The position numbers and the translations under genes were made by a program. This document shows positions 19,791 through 29,595 of a DNA stretch of 64,000 bases, piece after piece (within the stretch, counting starts at the first letter, position 1; each line of letters opens with the position of its first letter). This stretch comes from Occultella gossypii. Its GTDB lineage: Bacteria; Actinomycetota; Actinomycetes; Actinomycetales; Beutenbergiaceae. The stretch spans positions 62,001-126,000 of the forward strand of contig NZ_JAGSHT010000010.1 in NCBI RefSeq assembly GCF_019947135.1, read 5' to 3'. The notes below the pieces were generated by a model. That model saw only the letters and a list, made by a program, of their open reading frames with translations. It ran no database searches and was not told the origin of the DNA.

Positions 19791-20801
19791 TCAGTCGAGA
19801 ACCGGATCCACGCCGAGCAGCTGACGGGCCTGGCGGATCATCTGGTTGGTGAAGCCCCACTCGTTGTCGTACCAGGCCATCACCTTCACGAGCCGGCCGC
19901 CGATCACCCGGGTCAGGTCCGCGTCCACGATCGAGCCGCGCGCGTCCCCGATGATGTCGGAGGAGACCAGTGGCGCCGTCGAGTAGCCGAGCACGCCCTG
20001 GTACCGGTCCGTGGCCGCCTCCTGCTCCAGCGCACCGTTGACCTCCTCCACGGACGTGTCCCGCTCGGCGATGAACACGATGTCGGCGATCGAGCCGACC
20101 GGGACGGGCACCCGGATGGAGACGCCGTCGAAGTGGTCGCGTAGCTCGGGGATCGCCTTCGTGGTGGCGATCGCGGCGCCGGTGGAGGTCGGGATCATGT
20201 TCACGGCGCCGGCCCGGCCCATCCGGAGGTTCTTACTCGGCCCATCCACCATCGCCTGGCTCGCGGTGTAGGCGTGCACGGTGGTCATAAGCGCGTCCTG
20301 GACCCCGATCCGGCGGTGCAGGACCTCGATCACCGGCCCGATCGCGTTCGTGGTGCAACTCGCGCAGGAGAACATCCGCACGTCCCCCTCTGGGGAGTTC
20401 ACGCCGTGGACCACGGTGGGCAGGTCGGGCGACTTCGTCGGTGCGGACAGGATCGCGAACCGCGAACCGGCATCGAGGTGCTTGCGAAGGTCCTCCGCCG
20501 CGGTGAAGACGCCGGTGCACTCCAGCACCAGGTCGACGCCGAGGTCCTTCCAGGGCAGCGCGGCCGGGTCCCGTTCGGCGAAGATCGGCAGGCGCTTGCC
20601 GTCGATGAGCAGGGCGTCGGAGGAGCTGGTGACCTCGTGACCCCACTTCCCGTACGTGCTGTCGTAACCGAGCAGGTAGGCGAGATTGTCGGCGGGTGCG
20701 ATGTCGTTCACCGCGACGACGTCGATCCCGTCCTGCTCGGTGAGGATCCGCAGCGCGGCCCGCCCGATCCGACCCAACCCGTTGATGGCGACATTCGGCA
20801 T
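19791..20801 (-). CDS. Type I glyceraldehyde-3-phosphate dehydrogenase, divergent
   Basis: Encodes 336 residues with the NAD-binding start VAINGLGRIGRAALRIL, catalytic Cys149 in SCASCTTN, His176 in TTVHAYTASQAM and the C-terminal WYDNEWGF. The usual SNASCTTNC is altered: Cys146 replaces Asn and Ala153 replaces the second Cys. It stands alone rather than with pgk and tpiA, so it may be a second GAPDH with gluconeogenic or NADP-linked function, or act on a related phosphosugar such as erythrose 4-phosphate. The fold and chemistry are secure; the precise substrate is not. Confidence 0.9.
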   Translation of the reverse strand: MPNVAINGLGRIGRAALRILTEQDGIDVVAVNDIAPADNLAYLLGYDSTYGKWGHEVTSSSDALLIDGKRLPIFAERDPAALPWKDLGVDLVLECTGVFTAAEDLRKHLDAGSRFAILSAPTKSPDLPTVVHGVNSPEGDVRMFSCASCTTNAIGPVIEVLHRRIGVQDALMTTVHAYTASQAMVDGPSKNLRMGRAGAVNMIPTSTGAAIATTKAIPELRDHFDGVSIRVPVPVGSIADIVFIAERDTSVEEVNGALEQEAATDRYQGVLGYSTAPLVSSDIIGDARGSIVDADLTRVIGGRLVKVMAWYDNEWGFTNQMIRQARQLLGVDPVLD

Positions 20802-20982
20802 GATGAATCGACCTCTCGACTGGCGACCGCGCGAGCGCGGCGGGCCCGGTCCGACGTCATCTGGGCGTCGAGGTGGTTCCCGGCCCGTGCACTCCCGTTG
20901 TACCCCGTCCGGCCGGGAAGGGCCACAGGGCGATCGAAGGCAGCCTGTGCTCGCAGGAGGTTGCGCGGTAGTCGGGTAGGCG

Positions 20983-21014
20983 TCGAGTCAGTCGCGGCGC
21001 GGCGACTGATTCGA
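20983..21014 (-). terminator. Hairpin downstream of the sdh operon
   Basis: Arms TCGAGTCAGTCGC (20983-20995) and GCGACTGATTCGA (21002-21014) pair over 13 positions with one G-T mismatch and a 6-nt loop. It lies 41 bp past the sdhB stop in the 253-bp gap before the GAPDH gene and is probably the terminator of sdhCAB. The remainder of this gap shows no gene. Confidence 0.65.
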
Positions 21015-21054
21015 CCCGACCGCGACTACTTCGGCGGGGCGCAAGGGGTCGGAC

Positions 21055-21801
21055 TCAGCCGCGGTGGGCCAGGGCGCCGAGCACGTCCCGGTTCAGACGG
21101 GAGATCAGGTCGAGCTGGATGCCCTTCGGGCACGCGGCCGTGCACTCACCGATCTGGGTGCAGCCGCCGAAGCCCTCGAGGTCGGCCTGGGCGACCATGT
21201 CCAGCGCGCGCGAGTGCCGCTCCGGCTGGCCCTGCGGGAGCAGCCCGAGATGGGTCACCTTCGCGGCGACGAACAGGGACGCGGATCCGTTCGGGCAGGC
21301 TGCCACGCAGGCGCCGCAGCCGATGCAGGTGGCGGCGTCGAACGCGGCATCCGCATCCAGCTTCGGCACCGGAACGGCGTGCGCGTCCGGCGCGGTCCCG
21401 GTGGGGGCGGTGATGAAGCCCCCGGCCTGGATGATCCGGTCGAACGCACCACGGTCGACGATCAGGTCCTTGATCACCGTGAACGGTTCGGCCCGCCACG
21501 GCTCCACGTCGATCACGTCGCCGTCGGAGAACGAGCGCATGTGCAGCTGGCAGGTGGTGACACGTTCCTTCGGACCGTGCGCCAGGCCGTTGATGACCAG
21601 GCCGCACATCCCGCAGATGCCTTCCCGGCAGTCGCTGTCGAACGCGATCGGGTCCTCGCCCGAGATGGTGAGGTTCTCGTTGAGAACGTCCAGCATCTCC
21701 AGGAAGGACATGTCCGGGGAGACGTCGGTGACCTGGTAGGTCTGCATCTGACCGGTGTCGTCGCTGTTGCGCTGACGCCACACCCGCAACGTGATGTTCA
21801 C
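21055..21801 (-). CDS. sdhB: Succinate dehydrogenase iron-sulfur subunit
   Basis: Encodes 248 residues. SdhB carries electrons from the flavoprotein to the membrane cytochrome. The [2Fe-2S] ligands are in [20 protein letters not shown]; the [4Fe-4S] and [3Fe-4S] ligands are in [14 protein letters not shown] and [15 protein letters not shown]. The ATG overlaps the sdhA stop by four bases, indicating coupling. The length and cysteine pattern resemble the B-type (b558, menaquinone-linked) enzymes common in actinobacteria. It is the last gene of sdhCAB. Confidence 0.95.
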   Translation of the reverse strand: MNITLRVWRQRNSDDTGQMQTYQVTDVSPDMSFLEMLDVLNENLTISGEDPIAFDSDCREGICGMCGLVINGLAHGPKERVTTCQLHMRSFSDGDVIDVEPWRAEPFTVIKDLIVDRGAFDRIIQAGGFITAPTGTAPDAHAVPVPKLDADAAFDAATCIGCGACVAACPNGSASLFVAAKVTHLGLLPQGQPERHSRALDMVAQADLEGFGGCTQIGECTAACPKGIQLDLISRLNRDVLGALAHRG

Positions 21802-23762
21802 TTGTAGCTCCGCTGCTTCATCTCGATGGCTTCATAGATCAGGTCTTCCTTGTGCAGCACCGGCGAGCCCCCGTCGCCGCCGAACTCCCACGCCGCCACG
21901 TAGGCGAAGTTCTCGTCGTCGCGCAACGCCTCGCCGTCGGGCGTCTGGTGCTCGGCCCGGAAGTGGCCGCCGCAGGACTCCTCGCGGTGCAGGGCATCGA
22001 TGCACATCAGCTCGCCGAGCTCGAAGAAGTCGGCCACCCGGCCGGCCCGCTCGAGCGTCTGGTTGAGCTCCTCATTCGTGCCGGTGACCCGGACGTTGGT
22101 CCAGAACTCCTCGCGCAGCGCCCGGATCAGCCCGATCGCCTTGGTCAGGCCCTCGGCGGTGCGCTCCATCCCGCAGTACTCCCACATGATCTGGCCGAGT
22201 TCCTTGTGGAAGGAGTCGACCGTGCGGGTGCCGTTGATGGCCAGCAGCCGCTGAACCCGCTCGCGCACCGCGTCCGTGACCTCGACGGCCGCCGGGTGAC
22301 TGGCGTCGGCGGCCTCGAACGGGGCGTCGGCGAGGTAGTTCGCGATGGTGCTCGGGAGCACGAAGTAGCCGTCGGACAGGCCCTGCATCAGCGCACTGGC
22401 TCCGAGGCGGTTCGCACCGTGGTCGGAGAAGTTCGCCTCGCCGATCACGAACAGCCCGGGGATCGTGGACTCCAGGTCGTAGTCGACCCAGAGCCCGCCC
22501 ATCGTGTAGTGCACGGCCGGGTAGATCCGCATCGGCGTGACGTACGGGTCCTCGCCGGTGATCTGCGCGTACATCTCGAACAGGTTGCCGTACTTGGCCT
22601 CGACGGCCTTGCGGCCGAGCCGGGTGATCGCCTCGGCGAAGTCGAGATAGACCCCGCGCCCGCCGGGGCCGACGCCGCGGCCCTCGTCGCAGACCTGCTT
22701 GGCGGCCCGGGACGCCACGTCCCGGGGCACCAGGTTGCCGAACGCCGGGTAGCGGCGCTCGAGGTAGTAGTCGCGCTCGTCCTCGGGGATCTGCCGGGCG
22801 TCGCGGTTGTCGCCGGCCTCCTTCGGCACCCAGATCCGGCCGTCGTTACGCAGCGACTCGCTCATCAGGGTGAGCTTGGACTGGTACTCTCCCGACACCG
22901 GGATGCAGGTGGGGTGGATCTGCGTGTAGCAGGGGTTGCCGAAGTAGGCACCCTTGCGGTGCGCCCGCCAGGTCGCGGTGACGTTGCAGCCCATCGCGTT
23001 CGTGGACAGGAAGAACACGTTGCCGTAGCCGCCGGTCCCGAGCACCACGACATCGGCCATATGGGTCTCGATCTCCCCGGAGACCATGTCCCGGACCACG
23101 ATCCCGCGGGCCCGGCCCTCGACGATGATCAGGTCGAGCATCTCGTGGCGGGTGTACATCTCGACGCTGCCGGCACCGATCTGGCGCTCGAGGGCCTGGT
23201 AGGCGCCGAGCAGGAGCTGCTGGCCGGTCTGCCCGCGGGCGTAGAACGTCCGGGACACCTGCACGCCACCGAAGGACCGGTTGTCGAGGAGCCCGCCGTA
23301 CTCGCGGGCGAACGGGACACCCTGCGCGACGCACTGGTCGATGATCTCGACGCTGACCTGGGAGAGCCGGTACACGTTGGACTCGCGGGAGCGGTAGTCG
23401 CCGCCCTTGACCGTGTCGTAGAAGAGCCGGTGGACGCTGTCGCCGTCGTTGCGGTAGTTCTTCGCGGCGTTGATGCCACCCTGCGCGGCGATGCTGTGCG
23501 CGCGGCGCGGGGAGTCCTGGTAGCAGAAGTTCTTGACGTGGTAGCCGGCCTCACCGAGCGTGGCTGCGGCCGCGCCTCCGGCGAGCCCGGTCCCGACGAT
23601 GATGACCGAGCGCTTGCGGCGGTTGGTGGGGTTGACCAGCTTCGCCTGGAACCGGCGCTCGTCCCACATCAGGTTGACCGGGACGGCGGGCGCCTTGGTG
23701 TCGACGAGCGGCTCACCGACGGTGAAGAACTGGGTGTCGCTGACGCTGCTCAAATCAACCAA
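21798..23762 (-). CDS. sdhA: Succinate dehydrogenase flavoprotein subunit
   Basis: Encodes 654 residues. It oxidises succinate to fumarate using covalently bound FAD. The nucleotide loop is [22 protein letters not shown], the FAD-linking region is [17 protein letters not shown], and the active-site segment is [18 protein letters not shown]. The relatively long N-terminus (about 50 residues before the FAD loop) is typical of this fumarate reductase/succinate dehydrogenase subtype. Its start lies just inside the end of the cytochrome gene (8-bp overlap) and its stop overlaps sdhB. Confidence 0.95.
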   Translation of the reverse strand: MVDLSSVSDTQFFTVGEPLVDTKAPAVPVNLMWDERRFQAKLVNPTNRRKRSVIIVGTGLAGGAAAATLGEAGYHVKNFCYQDSPRRAHSIAAQGGINAAKNYRNDGDSVHRLFYDTVKGGDYRSRESNVYRLSQVSVEIIDQCVAQGVPFAREYGGLLDNRSFGGVQVSRTFYARGQTGQQLLLGAYQALERQIGAGSVEMYTRHEMLDLIIVEGRARGIVVRDMVSGEIETHMADVVVLGTGGYGNVFFLSTNAMGCNVTATWRAHRKGAYFGNPCYTQIHPTCIPVSGEYQSKLTLMSESLRNDGRIWVPKEAGDNRDARQIPEDERDYYLERRYPAFGNLVPRDVASRAAKQVCDEGRGVGPGGRGVYLDFAEAITRLGRKAVEAKYGNLFEMYAQITGEDPYVTPMRIYPAVHYTMGGLWVDYDLESTIPGLFVIGEANFSDHGANRLGASALMQGLSDGYFVLPSTIANYLADAPFEAADASHPAAVEVTDAVRERVQRLLAINGTRTVDSFHKELGQIMWEYCGMERTAEGLTKAIGLIRALREEFWTNVRVTGTNEELNQTLERAGRVADFFELGELMCIDALHREESCGGHFRAEHQTPDGEALRDDENFAYVAAWEFGGDGGSPVLHKEDLIYEAIEMKQRSYK

Positions 23763-24480
23763 CCAATCCGAGGAGAACGGCGAAGGGCGGGACCAGGAAG
23801 CCCACCACGATCACGGCCGCGACGACGACCGCGATGATGTTCAGGTTCTTGCGGCGCGTCGGGCTCGTGTTCGCCCCGAGGGTCGCCATCGCGGCCCAGA
23901 TCCCGTGCCGCAGGTGGAACGCGAGCGCGATCAGCGCGATCGTGTAGCTGAGCACCACCCACCAGATGCTGAACCCGTTCACGACCCGCTCGAACGGGCT
24001 GTCCGAGGCACCGCCCGGAGCGATCGTGTTCGTGGTCAGGTGCAGCAGGTGGTAGATCACGAACAGCAGGATCGTCACGCCACCCCAGCGGAGCGTGAAC
24101 GAGGCGTAGCTGCGCTGCGCACCGCGCGGTGCCTTCGAGCTGGCGTACCGGGCCCCGCCCTTGCCGCCGGTGGCCCTGCGGGCCCGGCGCCACAACGTGA
24201 TCGCGGAGACCGCGTGCACCACGATGGCGGCGAGCAGGACGACCCGGATGATCCAGAGCGCACCGCTGTAGGGCAGGATCGGCTCGCCGAGCTCGCGCAG
24301 GTGGTGGGAATAGCCGTCGAAGGCGTCCTGGCCCTCGAACACCTTGAGGTTCCCGTACATGTGCGCCAGCAGGAACAACACCAGGATGACGCCGCTGATC
24401 GCCATGGCGACCTTCAACAGCGGTGTGGATCTCCACACGGATCCTGTTTTTCGGGATGAGGTCACCGTACGCGTTGCCAC
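23755..24480 (-). CDS. sdhC: Succinate dehydrogenase cytochrome b subunit (b558 type)
   Basis: Encodes 241 residues with five hydrophobic helices and conserved His residues in [32 protein letters not shown] and [11 protein letters not shown], which ligate two haems and anchor the complex, passing electrons to quinone. The frame opens at GTG 24519, but GTG at 24480 is preferred: a TAAGTT hexamer lies exactly 7 nt upstream, leaderless spacing, and the resulting N-terminus ([11 protein letters not shown]) is the usual length. A single large cytochrome subunit replaces separate sdhC and sdhD, as expected for this type. Confidence 0.9.
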   Translation of the reverse strand: MATRTVTSSRKTGSVWRSTPLLKVAMAISGVILVLFLLAHMYGNLKVFEGQDAFDGYSHHLRELGEPILPYSGALWIIRVVLLAAIVVHAVSAITLWRRARRATGGKGGARYASSKAPRGAQRSYASFTLRWGGVTILLFVIYHLLHLTTNTIAPGGASDSPFERVVNGFSIWWVVLSYTIALIALAFHLRHGIWAAMATLGANTSPTRRKNLNIIAVVVAAVIVVGFLVPPFAVLLGLVG

Positions 24481-24487
24481 GGCGTCT

Positions 24488-24493
24488 AACTTA
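24488..24493 (-). promoter_or_regulatory. Leaderless -10 box (TAAGTT) for sdhCAB
   Basis: TAAGTT lies 7 nt before the GTG at 24480. This supports the downstream start codon and predicts a leaderless sdhCAB transcript. Confidence 0.5.
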
Positions 24494-24553
24494 GCCCTTC
24501 CGAACGGTGCGCGTGACACGAGCCCGTCCGGAGGTGACGGTCTGTCGTGAATC

Positions 24554-25402
24554 TCACGTCAGCGTCGTCGACGGCGCGCCGGCGCCGACCGCGCCGTCGA
24601 TCACGCTGACGTGCCAGCGACCCAGGTTGCTCGAGAAGAGTCGCCTCCCTCGGAAGGCGAGGTTCGTGGGGTGGCACAGCAGGTGGGCGGTCGGGTCTGC
24701 CACGACGGTCGTCACGGTGCCGTCGGCCGGGTCCACCCGGAGCACCTGGGACGGTTCGTAGCACCCGACGTACAGGCCACCGTCGGGTCCCACCGTGACG
24801 CCGTCGGGCAGTGCGCCCGGCAGGTGCGCCAGGAGCTCGGGGCGCCCTGGGGCGCCGTCCGGCCCGATCGGGATCCGGGTGATCGCGGACGCGAACGTCT
24901 CCACTACGTACAGTTCCCGGCCCGACGGCGTCAGCGCGAGTCCGTTCGCGAAGTCCAGTTCGCCGTCGTACCACAGGCCTCCGGTGCCGTCCGGAGCGAA
25001 CCGGTACACGCCTGGGGCCGGCACCCCCTGCGCGCCGGAGTCCGAGACGTAGATGGTGCCGTCGGCGGCGACGGCGATCGCGTTCGGGGTCACGAACGGC
25101 CGGTCGCCGCCTCGGGAGAACACCTCGACGGTGCGGCTGGCCACGTCCAGGCGGTGCACGGCGCGCGCCTTCAGGTCGCACGCGTAGAGCGCGTCGCCGT
25201 CCGGGGTGAAGGTGACGCCGAGGATGAATCCGCCGGTGCTCGCGACCACCTCGAGCGCGTCGCCGTCCGGATCGATCCGGTACAGCTGGCCGGCCTCGCC
25301 ACCGCACCAGATGCTCCCGTCGGGATGCACCGCAATGCCCTCCGGGTGGTCCAGCTGCGGGTCCGTCACGGTTCCGTCATGGAACACACGCACCGTTGCC
25401 AT
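24554..25402 (-). CDS. SMP-30/gluconolactonase-like beta-propeller protein
   Basis: Encodes 282 residues of the SMP-30/gluconolactonase/LRE family: HPEGIAVHPDGSIWCGGEAG near the start (metal-binding Glu), VTPNAIAVAADGTIYVSDSG in the middle (metal-binding Asn) and LDFANGLALTPSGRELYVVET (Asn/Asp) later. Such enzymes hydrolyse sugar lactones to aldonic acids with a divalent metal. It is the last gene of the 35.7-24.5 kb sugar operon, 22 bp after the mutarotase-like gene, where a lactonase fits between the SDR (sugar to lactone) and the enolase-superfamily dehydratase (acid to 2-keto-3-deoxy acid). That pathway role is inferred. Confidence 0.85.
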   Translation of the reverse strand: MATVRVFHDGTVTDPQLDHPEGIAVHPDGSIWCGGEAGQLYRIDPDGDALEVVASTGGFILGVTFTPDGDALYACDLKARAVHRLDVASRTVEVFSRGGDRPFVTPNAIAVAADGTIYVSDSGAQGVPAPGVYRFAPDGTGGLWYDGELDFANGLALTPSGRELYVVETFASAITRIPIGPDGAPGRPELLAHLPGALPDGVTVGPDGGLYVGCYEPSQVLRVDPADGTVTTVVADPTAHLLCHPTNLAFRGRRLFSSNLGRWHVSVIDGAVGAGAPSTTLT

Positions 25403-25424
25403 GGCCTCCTACCTCCTCATCGCC

Positions 25425-26447
25425 TCACTGTTGCGGTCGGCTGGGATCGAACAGACTCGCCTCGATCGTCGCGGTCCGGCTCTCGCCACCGGCCAGGTGC
25501 AGCAGGTCCTCCTCGCGCGCCCCGGCGACGCCGTGCCCCGGGATGGTGCTGGCCGGCTCGATGGCGCACACGTACGCCTCGCGCCACCACGGGTGCCCGG
25601 GGCTCCCGTGCAGCTCCTGCCAGAACCACGCGTGCGGCCAGAGCGTCGCGTCCCAGGACAGCCGCACGCCCAGACCCAGGCCGACGTTCGTGATCTCGGC
25701 CCAGGCGCCGTCGGTTCCGAGGTCGGTCAGGTACCCGAAGGTGGCGACCCGCTCGTGGCGCCCGGGCACGACGGACAGGTCCCGCAGCGACCCGTCGGCC
25801 GCGACGGCCAGCGGCCACGCACCCCGCTCCCCCGCCGCCAGGTGGGTGCCCGGGGACGTCCCGTCGGCGAGGAACGTCCGAGCGCCCGTGGTGATCCGTG
25901 CCCCGGCGTCGAGCAGGGGCGCCCCGAACGCCGGATGGTGCGACCACATCACCCCGATCGGGTCCGGCCCGGTGTTCTCGCAGGTCTCCGTGATCGAGAC
26001 GCCTGCGCCGGCGAGCCGGATGGTCCGCCGCAGCCGCAGCGGAGCCGCGGTGAGCCGGGTCTGCGCCGTCAGCCATGCGGCCCCGCCGTCGGTCCCGGAG
26101 CCGGTCACCCGCCATGGGATCCGGGAGGCCTCCCCGTGGAACCCCCAGGTGCCGCCGCCCGGCGCGGGCGACGCGGCGCCACCGTTCGGGCACAGCACCT
26201 GCCACCCGCCGGGGTAGCGCTCGAGCCACTGTGGTTCGTCGACGGCGTTCCACGCCCCGGTCGCCCGCGGCGGGATGCCCCACGGCGCCCGGAACAGCAC
26301 GTCCACCTCGGTTCGCCGGTCCACGAGCGAGACGAGGTCGCACCCCTTCTCCGGCAGCACGGTCAGGCTCGCCTCGTGGCTGTGCAGCTCCAGCGCCGGC
26401 CACCCGCCGTTGAGGGTGGTCGTCGCGACCCCGGGCGCCGCCGTCAT
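25425..26447 (-). CDS. Aldose 1-epimerase (mutarotase)-like protein
   Basis: Encodes 340 residues in a beta-sandwich pattern of the galactose mutarotase superfamily. Recognisable parts are LTVLPEKGCDLVSLVDRRT near residue 28, the WSHHPAFGAPLL segment holding a candidate catalytic His near residue 180, and VCAIEPAS close to the C-terminus with a candidate catalytic Glu. It would interconvert alpha and beta anomers of the sugar released in this operon. The frame continues to 27323 but ATG at 26447 lies 5 bp after the preceding stop and fits family length. Substrate is unknown. Confidence 0.78.
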   Translation of the reverse strand: MTAAPGVATTTLNGGWPALELHSHEASLTVLPEKGCDLVSLVDRRTEVDVLFRAPWGIPPRATGAWNAVDEPQWLERYPGGWQVLCPNGGAASPAPGGGTWGFHGEASRIPWRVTGSGTDGGAAWLTAQTRLTAAPLRLRRTIRLAGAGVSITETCENTGPDPIGVMWSHHPAFGAPLLDAGARITTGARTFLADGTSPGTHLAAGERGAWPLAVAADGSLRDLSVVPGRHERVATFGYLTDLGTDGAWAEITNVGLGLGVRLSWDATLWPHAWFWQELHGSPGHPWWREAYVCAIEPASTIPGHGVAGAREEDLLHLAGGESRTATIEASLFDPSRPQQ

Positions 26448-26452
26448 CGCCG

Positions 26453-28531
26453 TCAGCTCCTGCGCACCTGGCCGTCGACCACGTCGTAACTGACGCCGCC
26501 GACGCGCAGCCCCCGCAGCGCCGCACCGGGGTCGAGCCCGTCCACGCAGCCGTTCGCCGTCACCGTGCCGTCCCAGTCCACGTGGACGCCGAAGATCCCG
26601 GAGATCACCAGTTCGACCCAGGACCCGGCCGAGGAGCAGGACCAGTCGATCAGGTACGGGAACTGGGGCGGGGTCTTGCGCGCTCCCCCGTTGACCGGTT
26701 CGGCCGCCTCCTCGACGAAGTGCGCCTGCCCGGGCGGACCCTGGTTCGCCGACCGGGCCAGGCCGGGCAGCCACTCCAGCACCACCTCGGGGTGGCCGAG
26801 GGCGATCGCGGACCGCGCGGCGTCCGGCGGCCAGGCCGGGTAGGCACCGTTCCACTGATGGTCGGCGCGCAGGGAGTAGCCGGCGTCGGCGTCGTACGGC
26901 GAGAGCGCCCGCATCCAGGACGGCGTCCGCAACTCCTCCGTGAAGAACCGGACCATCTCGTTCCGCGTCCGGGCCGGCAGGTCCGCCGCGATGGTGGTGC
27001 CCACGGTCGCGAAGTCGTAGCAGTGCCGGGTCGGGACCAGCGACCCGTCGGGCTGGCGGGCGTGGAAGAACCCGGCGCCGGGGATGTACAGGTCCTTGAC
27101 CAGGGCGACGAGGTCGTCGGCCTCGGTCCGCAGCGTCGCCGCCTCGCCCGGGTCGCCCTCGAGTTCGGCGAGACCGGCCGCGGTGCGCAGGCACCACACG
27201 TTCGCGGCGTTCAGGCTGGCGACCTCGTGGACGTAGGAACTCACGCACTCGAGCAGGTTGTCGATCTCGCCGTAGTCGGCCAGGCCACTGGCCGAGCGGA
27301 TCCGGTGCCAGGCCCGCGACCACGCCCGGACGTCGTCGGCGAGACGCTGCGTGACGCCGTCGGCCGTGGTCAGCGACTCATCGAGGAAGGCACGGTCCCC
27401 GGTGAACGCGACGTAGTCGCGCACGAGCCGGGTCATCGCGTAATGGTTGACGGAGTACCAGTAGCCGACCGGCCCGCCGGTGAGCCACTCGGTGCCGAAG
27501 TGCTTGTCGATGTCCAGTCCGACCCAGTGCGCGATCTGGCGGCGCATCACCCCCGGGTCGAGCAGGGCGTGCACCTGGGAGGACAGCGAGTAGTCCCAGA
27601 TGAACGTCGTGGTCTGCCAGTACCGGGGCATGAGCGTGTCATAGGTCCGGCCGAGCACGGACGCCGGGTTGTCCCGTTTGAACCACAACACCCCGACGGC
27701 GCCCCACCAGTACAGCCGTCGCAGCGCCTCGTCGTCGGTCTCCAGCACCGGCAAGCAGCCGCTGAACTCGTCGTCGTCGGGGTCGAACATGGCGGCGATC
27801 TGCCGGTCCCACTCGGTCTCACTCGCTTGCGCCGCATCCGGCAGGCCCGCCACGAGACGGCCCGCGACCTGCGCCGCCTGCGCCGGCTCCGCGGCGACGG
27901 CGTGCACGTAGCCGAAGGCGACGGTGGCGCCCGCGGGCACCTCGAGCACCGCCTCGACGACGTGCGCCGGCCCGTCCAGCAGGCGTGCGCCGTCGGGCCG
28001 GACGAACTCCTGGACCGCGGTGGCGCTGCCGTCGGTGCCGACCACCCGGGCGCCGGTCCGGGTGAGGGTGTTCGTGGCCTGCGGCGGTTCGGCCGAGAGC
28101 CACGGCCCCGCCTGCTTCGTCACGGTCGAGGCCAGCCACAGGCCGAGCCGCAGGTCCCGGTCGGCGCCGGTGGTCTCCGTGACCTCGATCGTCACGGCCA
28201 CGCCGGGCTCACCGGGCGGGCACACCGTGATCGTGGTGATCTCCCAGCCGTCGATGGTGGTGCTGCGCTCGACCCGGTCCGGGCGCCAGCGCACGTTCAC
28301 GGGTCGGCCGAACGACCGGGCGAGGCGGCCGCCGAGGTAGAGTTGGCCGGAGATCGAGTCGCCCTGCGAGACCGGCGGGACGTTCAGGCTCCGGACCGCG
28401 ACGACGTCGTGGTCCACCTGGGCGACGGCCCAGTGGTTGGTCAGGCCGGGCGGGTTGACCATGTCGTCGAAGGCATCGACGACGACGTCACTGGCGAGGT
28501 CCGCGCAGGTCGGGACGAGGTGGTGGGTCAC
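26453..28531 (-). CDS. Six-hairpin (alpha/alpha)6 glycosidase-like protein, family not assigned
   Basis: Encodes 692 residues, no signal peptide. The N-terminal third is beta-rich (VRWRPDRVERSTTIDGWEI); the C-terminal part shows repeated helical hairpins with TTTFIWDYSLSSQVHALLDP, FGTEWLTGGPVGYWYSVNHY, ADYGEIDNLLECVSSYVHEVASLNAANVW-type segments and a late DHQWNGAYPAWPP, resembling GH37/GH63/GH65-like six-hairpin enzymes with acidic residues in WDY and YGEID positions. It probably hydrolyses a glycosidic bond of an imported oligosaccharide in the cytoplasm. GTG at 28531 overlaps the preceding stop and follows AAGGA; the longer frame to 28918 is not coding. I cannot place it in a named CAZy family by eye. 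Confidence 0.75.
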   Translation of the reverse strand: MTHHLVPTCADLASDVVVDAFDDMVNPPGLTNHWAVAQVDHDVVAVRSLNVPPVSQGDSISGQLYLGGRLARSFGRPVNVRWRPDRVERSTTIDGWEITTITVCPPGEPGVAVTIEVTETTGADRDLRLGLWLASTVTKQAGPWLSAEPPQATNTLTRTGARVVGTDGSATAVQEFVRPDGARLLDGPAHVVEAVLEVPAGATVAFGYVHAVAAEPAQAAQVAGRLVAGLPDAAQASETEWDRQIAAMFDPDDDEFSGCLPVLETDDEALRRLYWWGAVGVLWFKRDNPASVLGRTYDTLMPRYWQTTTFIWDYSLSSQVHALLDPGVMRRQIAHWVGLDIDKHFGTEWLTGGPVGYWYSVNHYAMTRLVRDYVAFTGDRAFLDESLTTADGVTQRLADDVRAWSRAWHRIRSASGLADYGEIDNLLECVSSYVHEVASLNAANVWCLRTAAGLAELEGDPGEAATLRTEADDLVALVKDLYIPGAGFFHARQPDGSLVPTRHCYDFATVGTTIAADLPARTRNEMVRFFTEELRTPSWMRALSPYDADAGYSLRADHQWNGAYPAWPPDAARSAIALGHPEVVLEWLPGLARSANQGPPGQAHFVEEAAEPVNGGARKTPPQFPYLIDWSCSSAGSWVELVISGIFGVHVDWDGTVTANGCVDGLDPGAALRGLRVGGVSYDVVDGQVRRS

Positions 28532-29595
28532 GGCTGTCCTTGGTTCGGGTGCTTGTCGGGTGGCAGGTGGTGGCCGGTGGTGGCCGGTCGAAGGTGTTCG
28601 GCGAGCCAGGCGGCCAGGTGCGCGTCGTCGTGCGCGCCGCCCGCCTCGTGGCCGCCGTAGGGCCAGGTGCGGACCTCGGGGGTGATCGCCTCGATGGCGT
28701 TGATCGCGCCGAAGATGCCCGACGGCGGACAGATCGGGTCCCCGAGCCCCACGGAGATCCAGGTGGGGCAGCGCAGCCGCGGGGTGAGGAAGGAGACGTC
28801 GACATGATCGAGCACCGCGAGGACGTCCTGCGCGCGGGTGCGGTGCACGGACAGGTAGCGGGCCAGGTCCCCGTAGGGCTCGGCGTCGGTGACGTCGAGG
28901 GCGCGGGCGATCCCGCACAGGAACGGCGCCCGGGCACCGACGGCGGCGACGGCGGGGTTCAGCGCCGCGGCGGCCAGCGCGAGCGCGCCGCCCTGGCTGT
29001 GCCCGACGGTGGCGATCCGGCCCGGGTCCGCGCCCGGCAGGTGGGCGACGGCGTCGACGGCGAGCACGGCGTCGGTGAGCAGGCGGCGGTAGTAGAGGTG
29101 GTCGGGATGGTCGACGCCCTTGGTGAGCATGCCGACGGATCCCGCGGCGGAGCCGTGCGGGTCCGGGGTGTCGCCGGTGTTCCAGATGCTGCCCTGGCCG
29201 CGGCTGTCCACGACGAGCTGGGCGAACCCGTGGCCGGCCCAGATCAGGCGCTCGTGGGGCAGGCCCCGACCGCCGCCGTACCCGAGGAACTCGACGACGA
29301 CCGGAAGGGTGCGGCCGGTACCGACGGGACCGTTCGTGCTCGCGTCAGCGACGCCGTCGGGCAGTACCGGTACCAGCCACCAGGCCCGGACGTCCTCGCC
29401 GGCGAAGCCGGGGAAACTCACGTCGTAGCAGGTGACCGTCCTCAGGCCGACGTCGACCCGGTCGTAGCGGACCGGCCCAGCCGCCGCGCGGGACTGTGCC
29501 AGGGTCCGGTCCCAGTACTCGGCCAGCCCGGACGGCGCCGGCCGGGGCTGGCGGTAGGTCCGCAACTGCTCCAGCGGCAGGTCGATCTGCACCAT
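28528..29595 (-). CDS. Acetylxylan esterase/cephalosporin-C deacetylase family (AXE1) protein
   Basis: Encodes 355 residues of the alpha/beta hydrolase AXE1 family. The nucleophile elbow is GHSQGGALAL near residue 190, the catalytic Asp is in VGLGDPICPP, and the catalytic His is in YGGHEAGGAH. SRGQGSIWNTGDTPDPHG is a characteristic loop. It removes acetyl groups from imported acetylated oligosaccharides in the cytoplasm. ATG at 29595 follows GGGAGG; the frame open to 29796 is not needed. The stop overlaps the GTG of the glycosidase-like gene (GTGA), so deacetylation and hydrolysis are translationally coupled. Confidence 0.9.
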   Translation of the reverse strand: MVQIDLPLEQLRTYRQPRPAPSGLAEYWDRTLAQSRAAAGPVRYDRVDVGLRTVTCYDVSFPGFAGEDVRAWWLVPVLPDGVADASTNGPVGTGRTLPVVVEFLGYGGGRGLPHERLIWAGHGFAQLVVDSRGQGSIWNTGDTPDPHGSAAGSVGMLTKGVDHPDHLYYRRLLTDAVLAVDAVAHLPGADPGRIATVGHSQGGALALAAAALNPAVAAVGARAPFLCGIARALDVTDAEPYGDLARYLSVHRTRAQDVLAVLDHVDVSFLTPRLRCPTWISVGLGDPICPPSGIFGAINAIEAITPEVRTWPYGGHEAGGAHDDAHLAAWLAEHLRPATTGHHLPPDKHPNQGQP

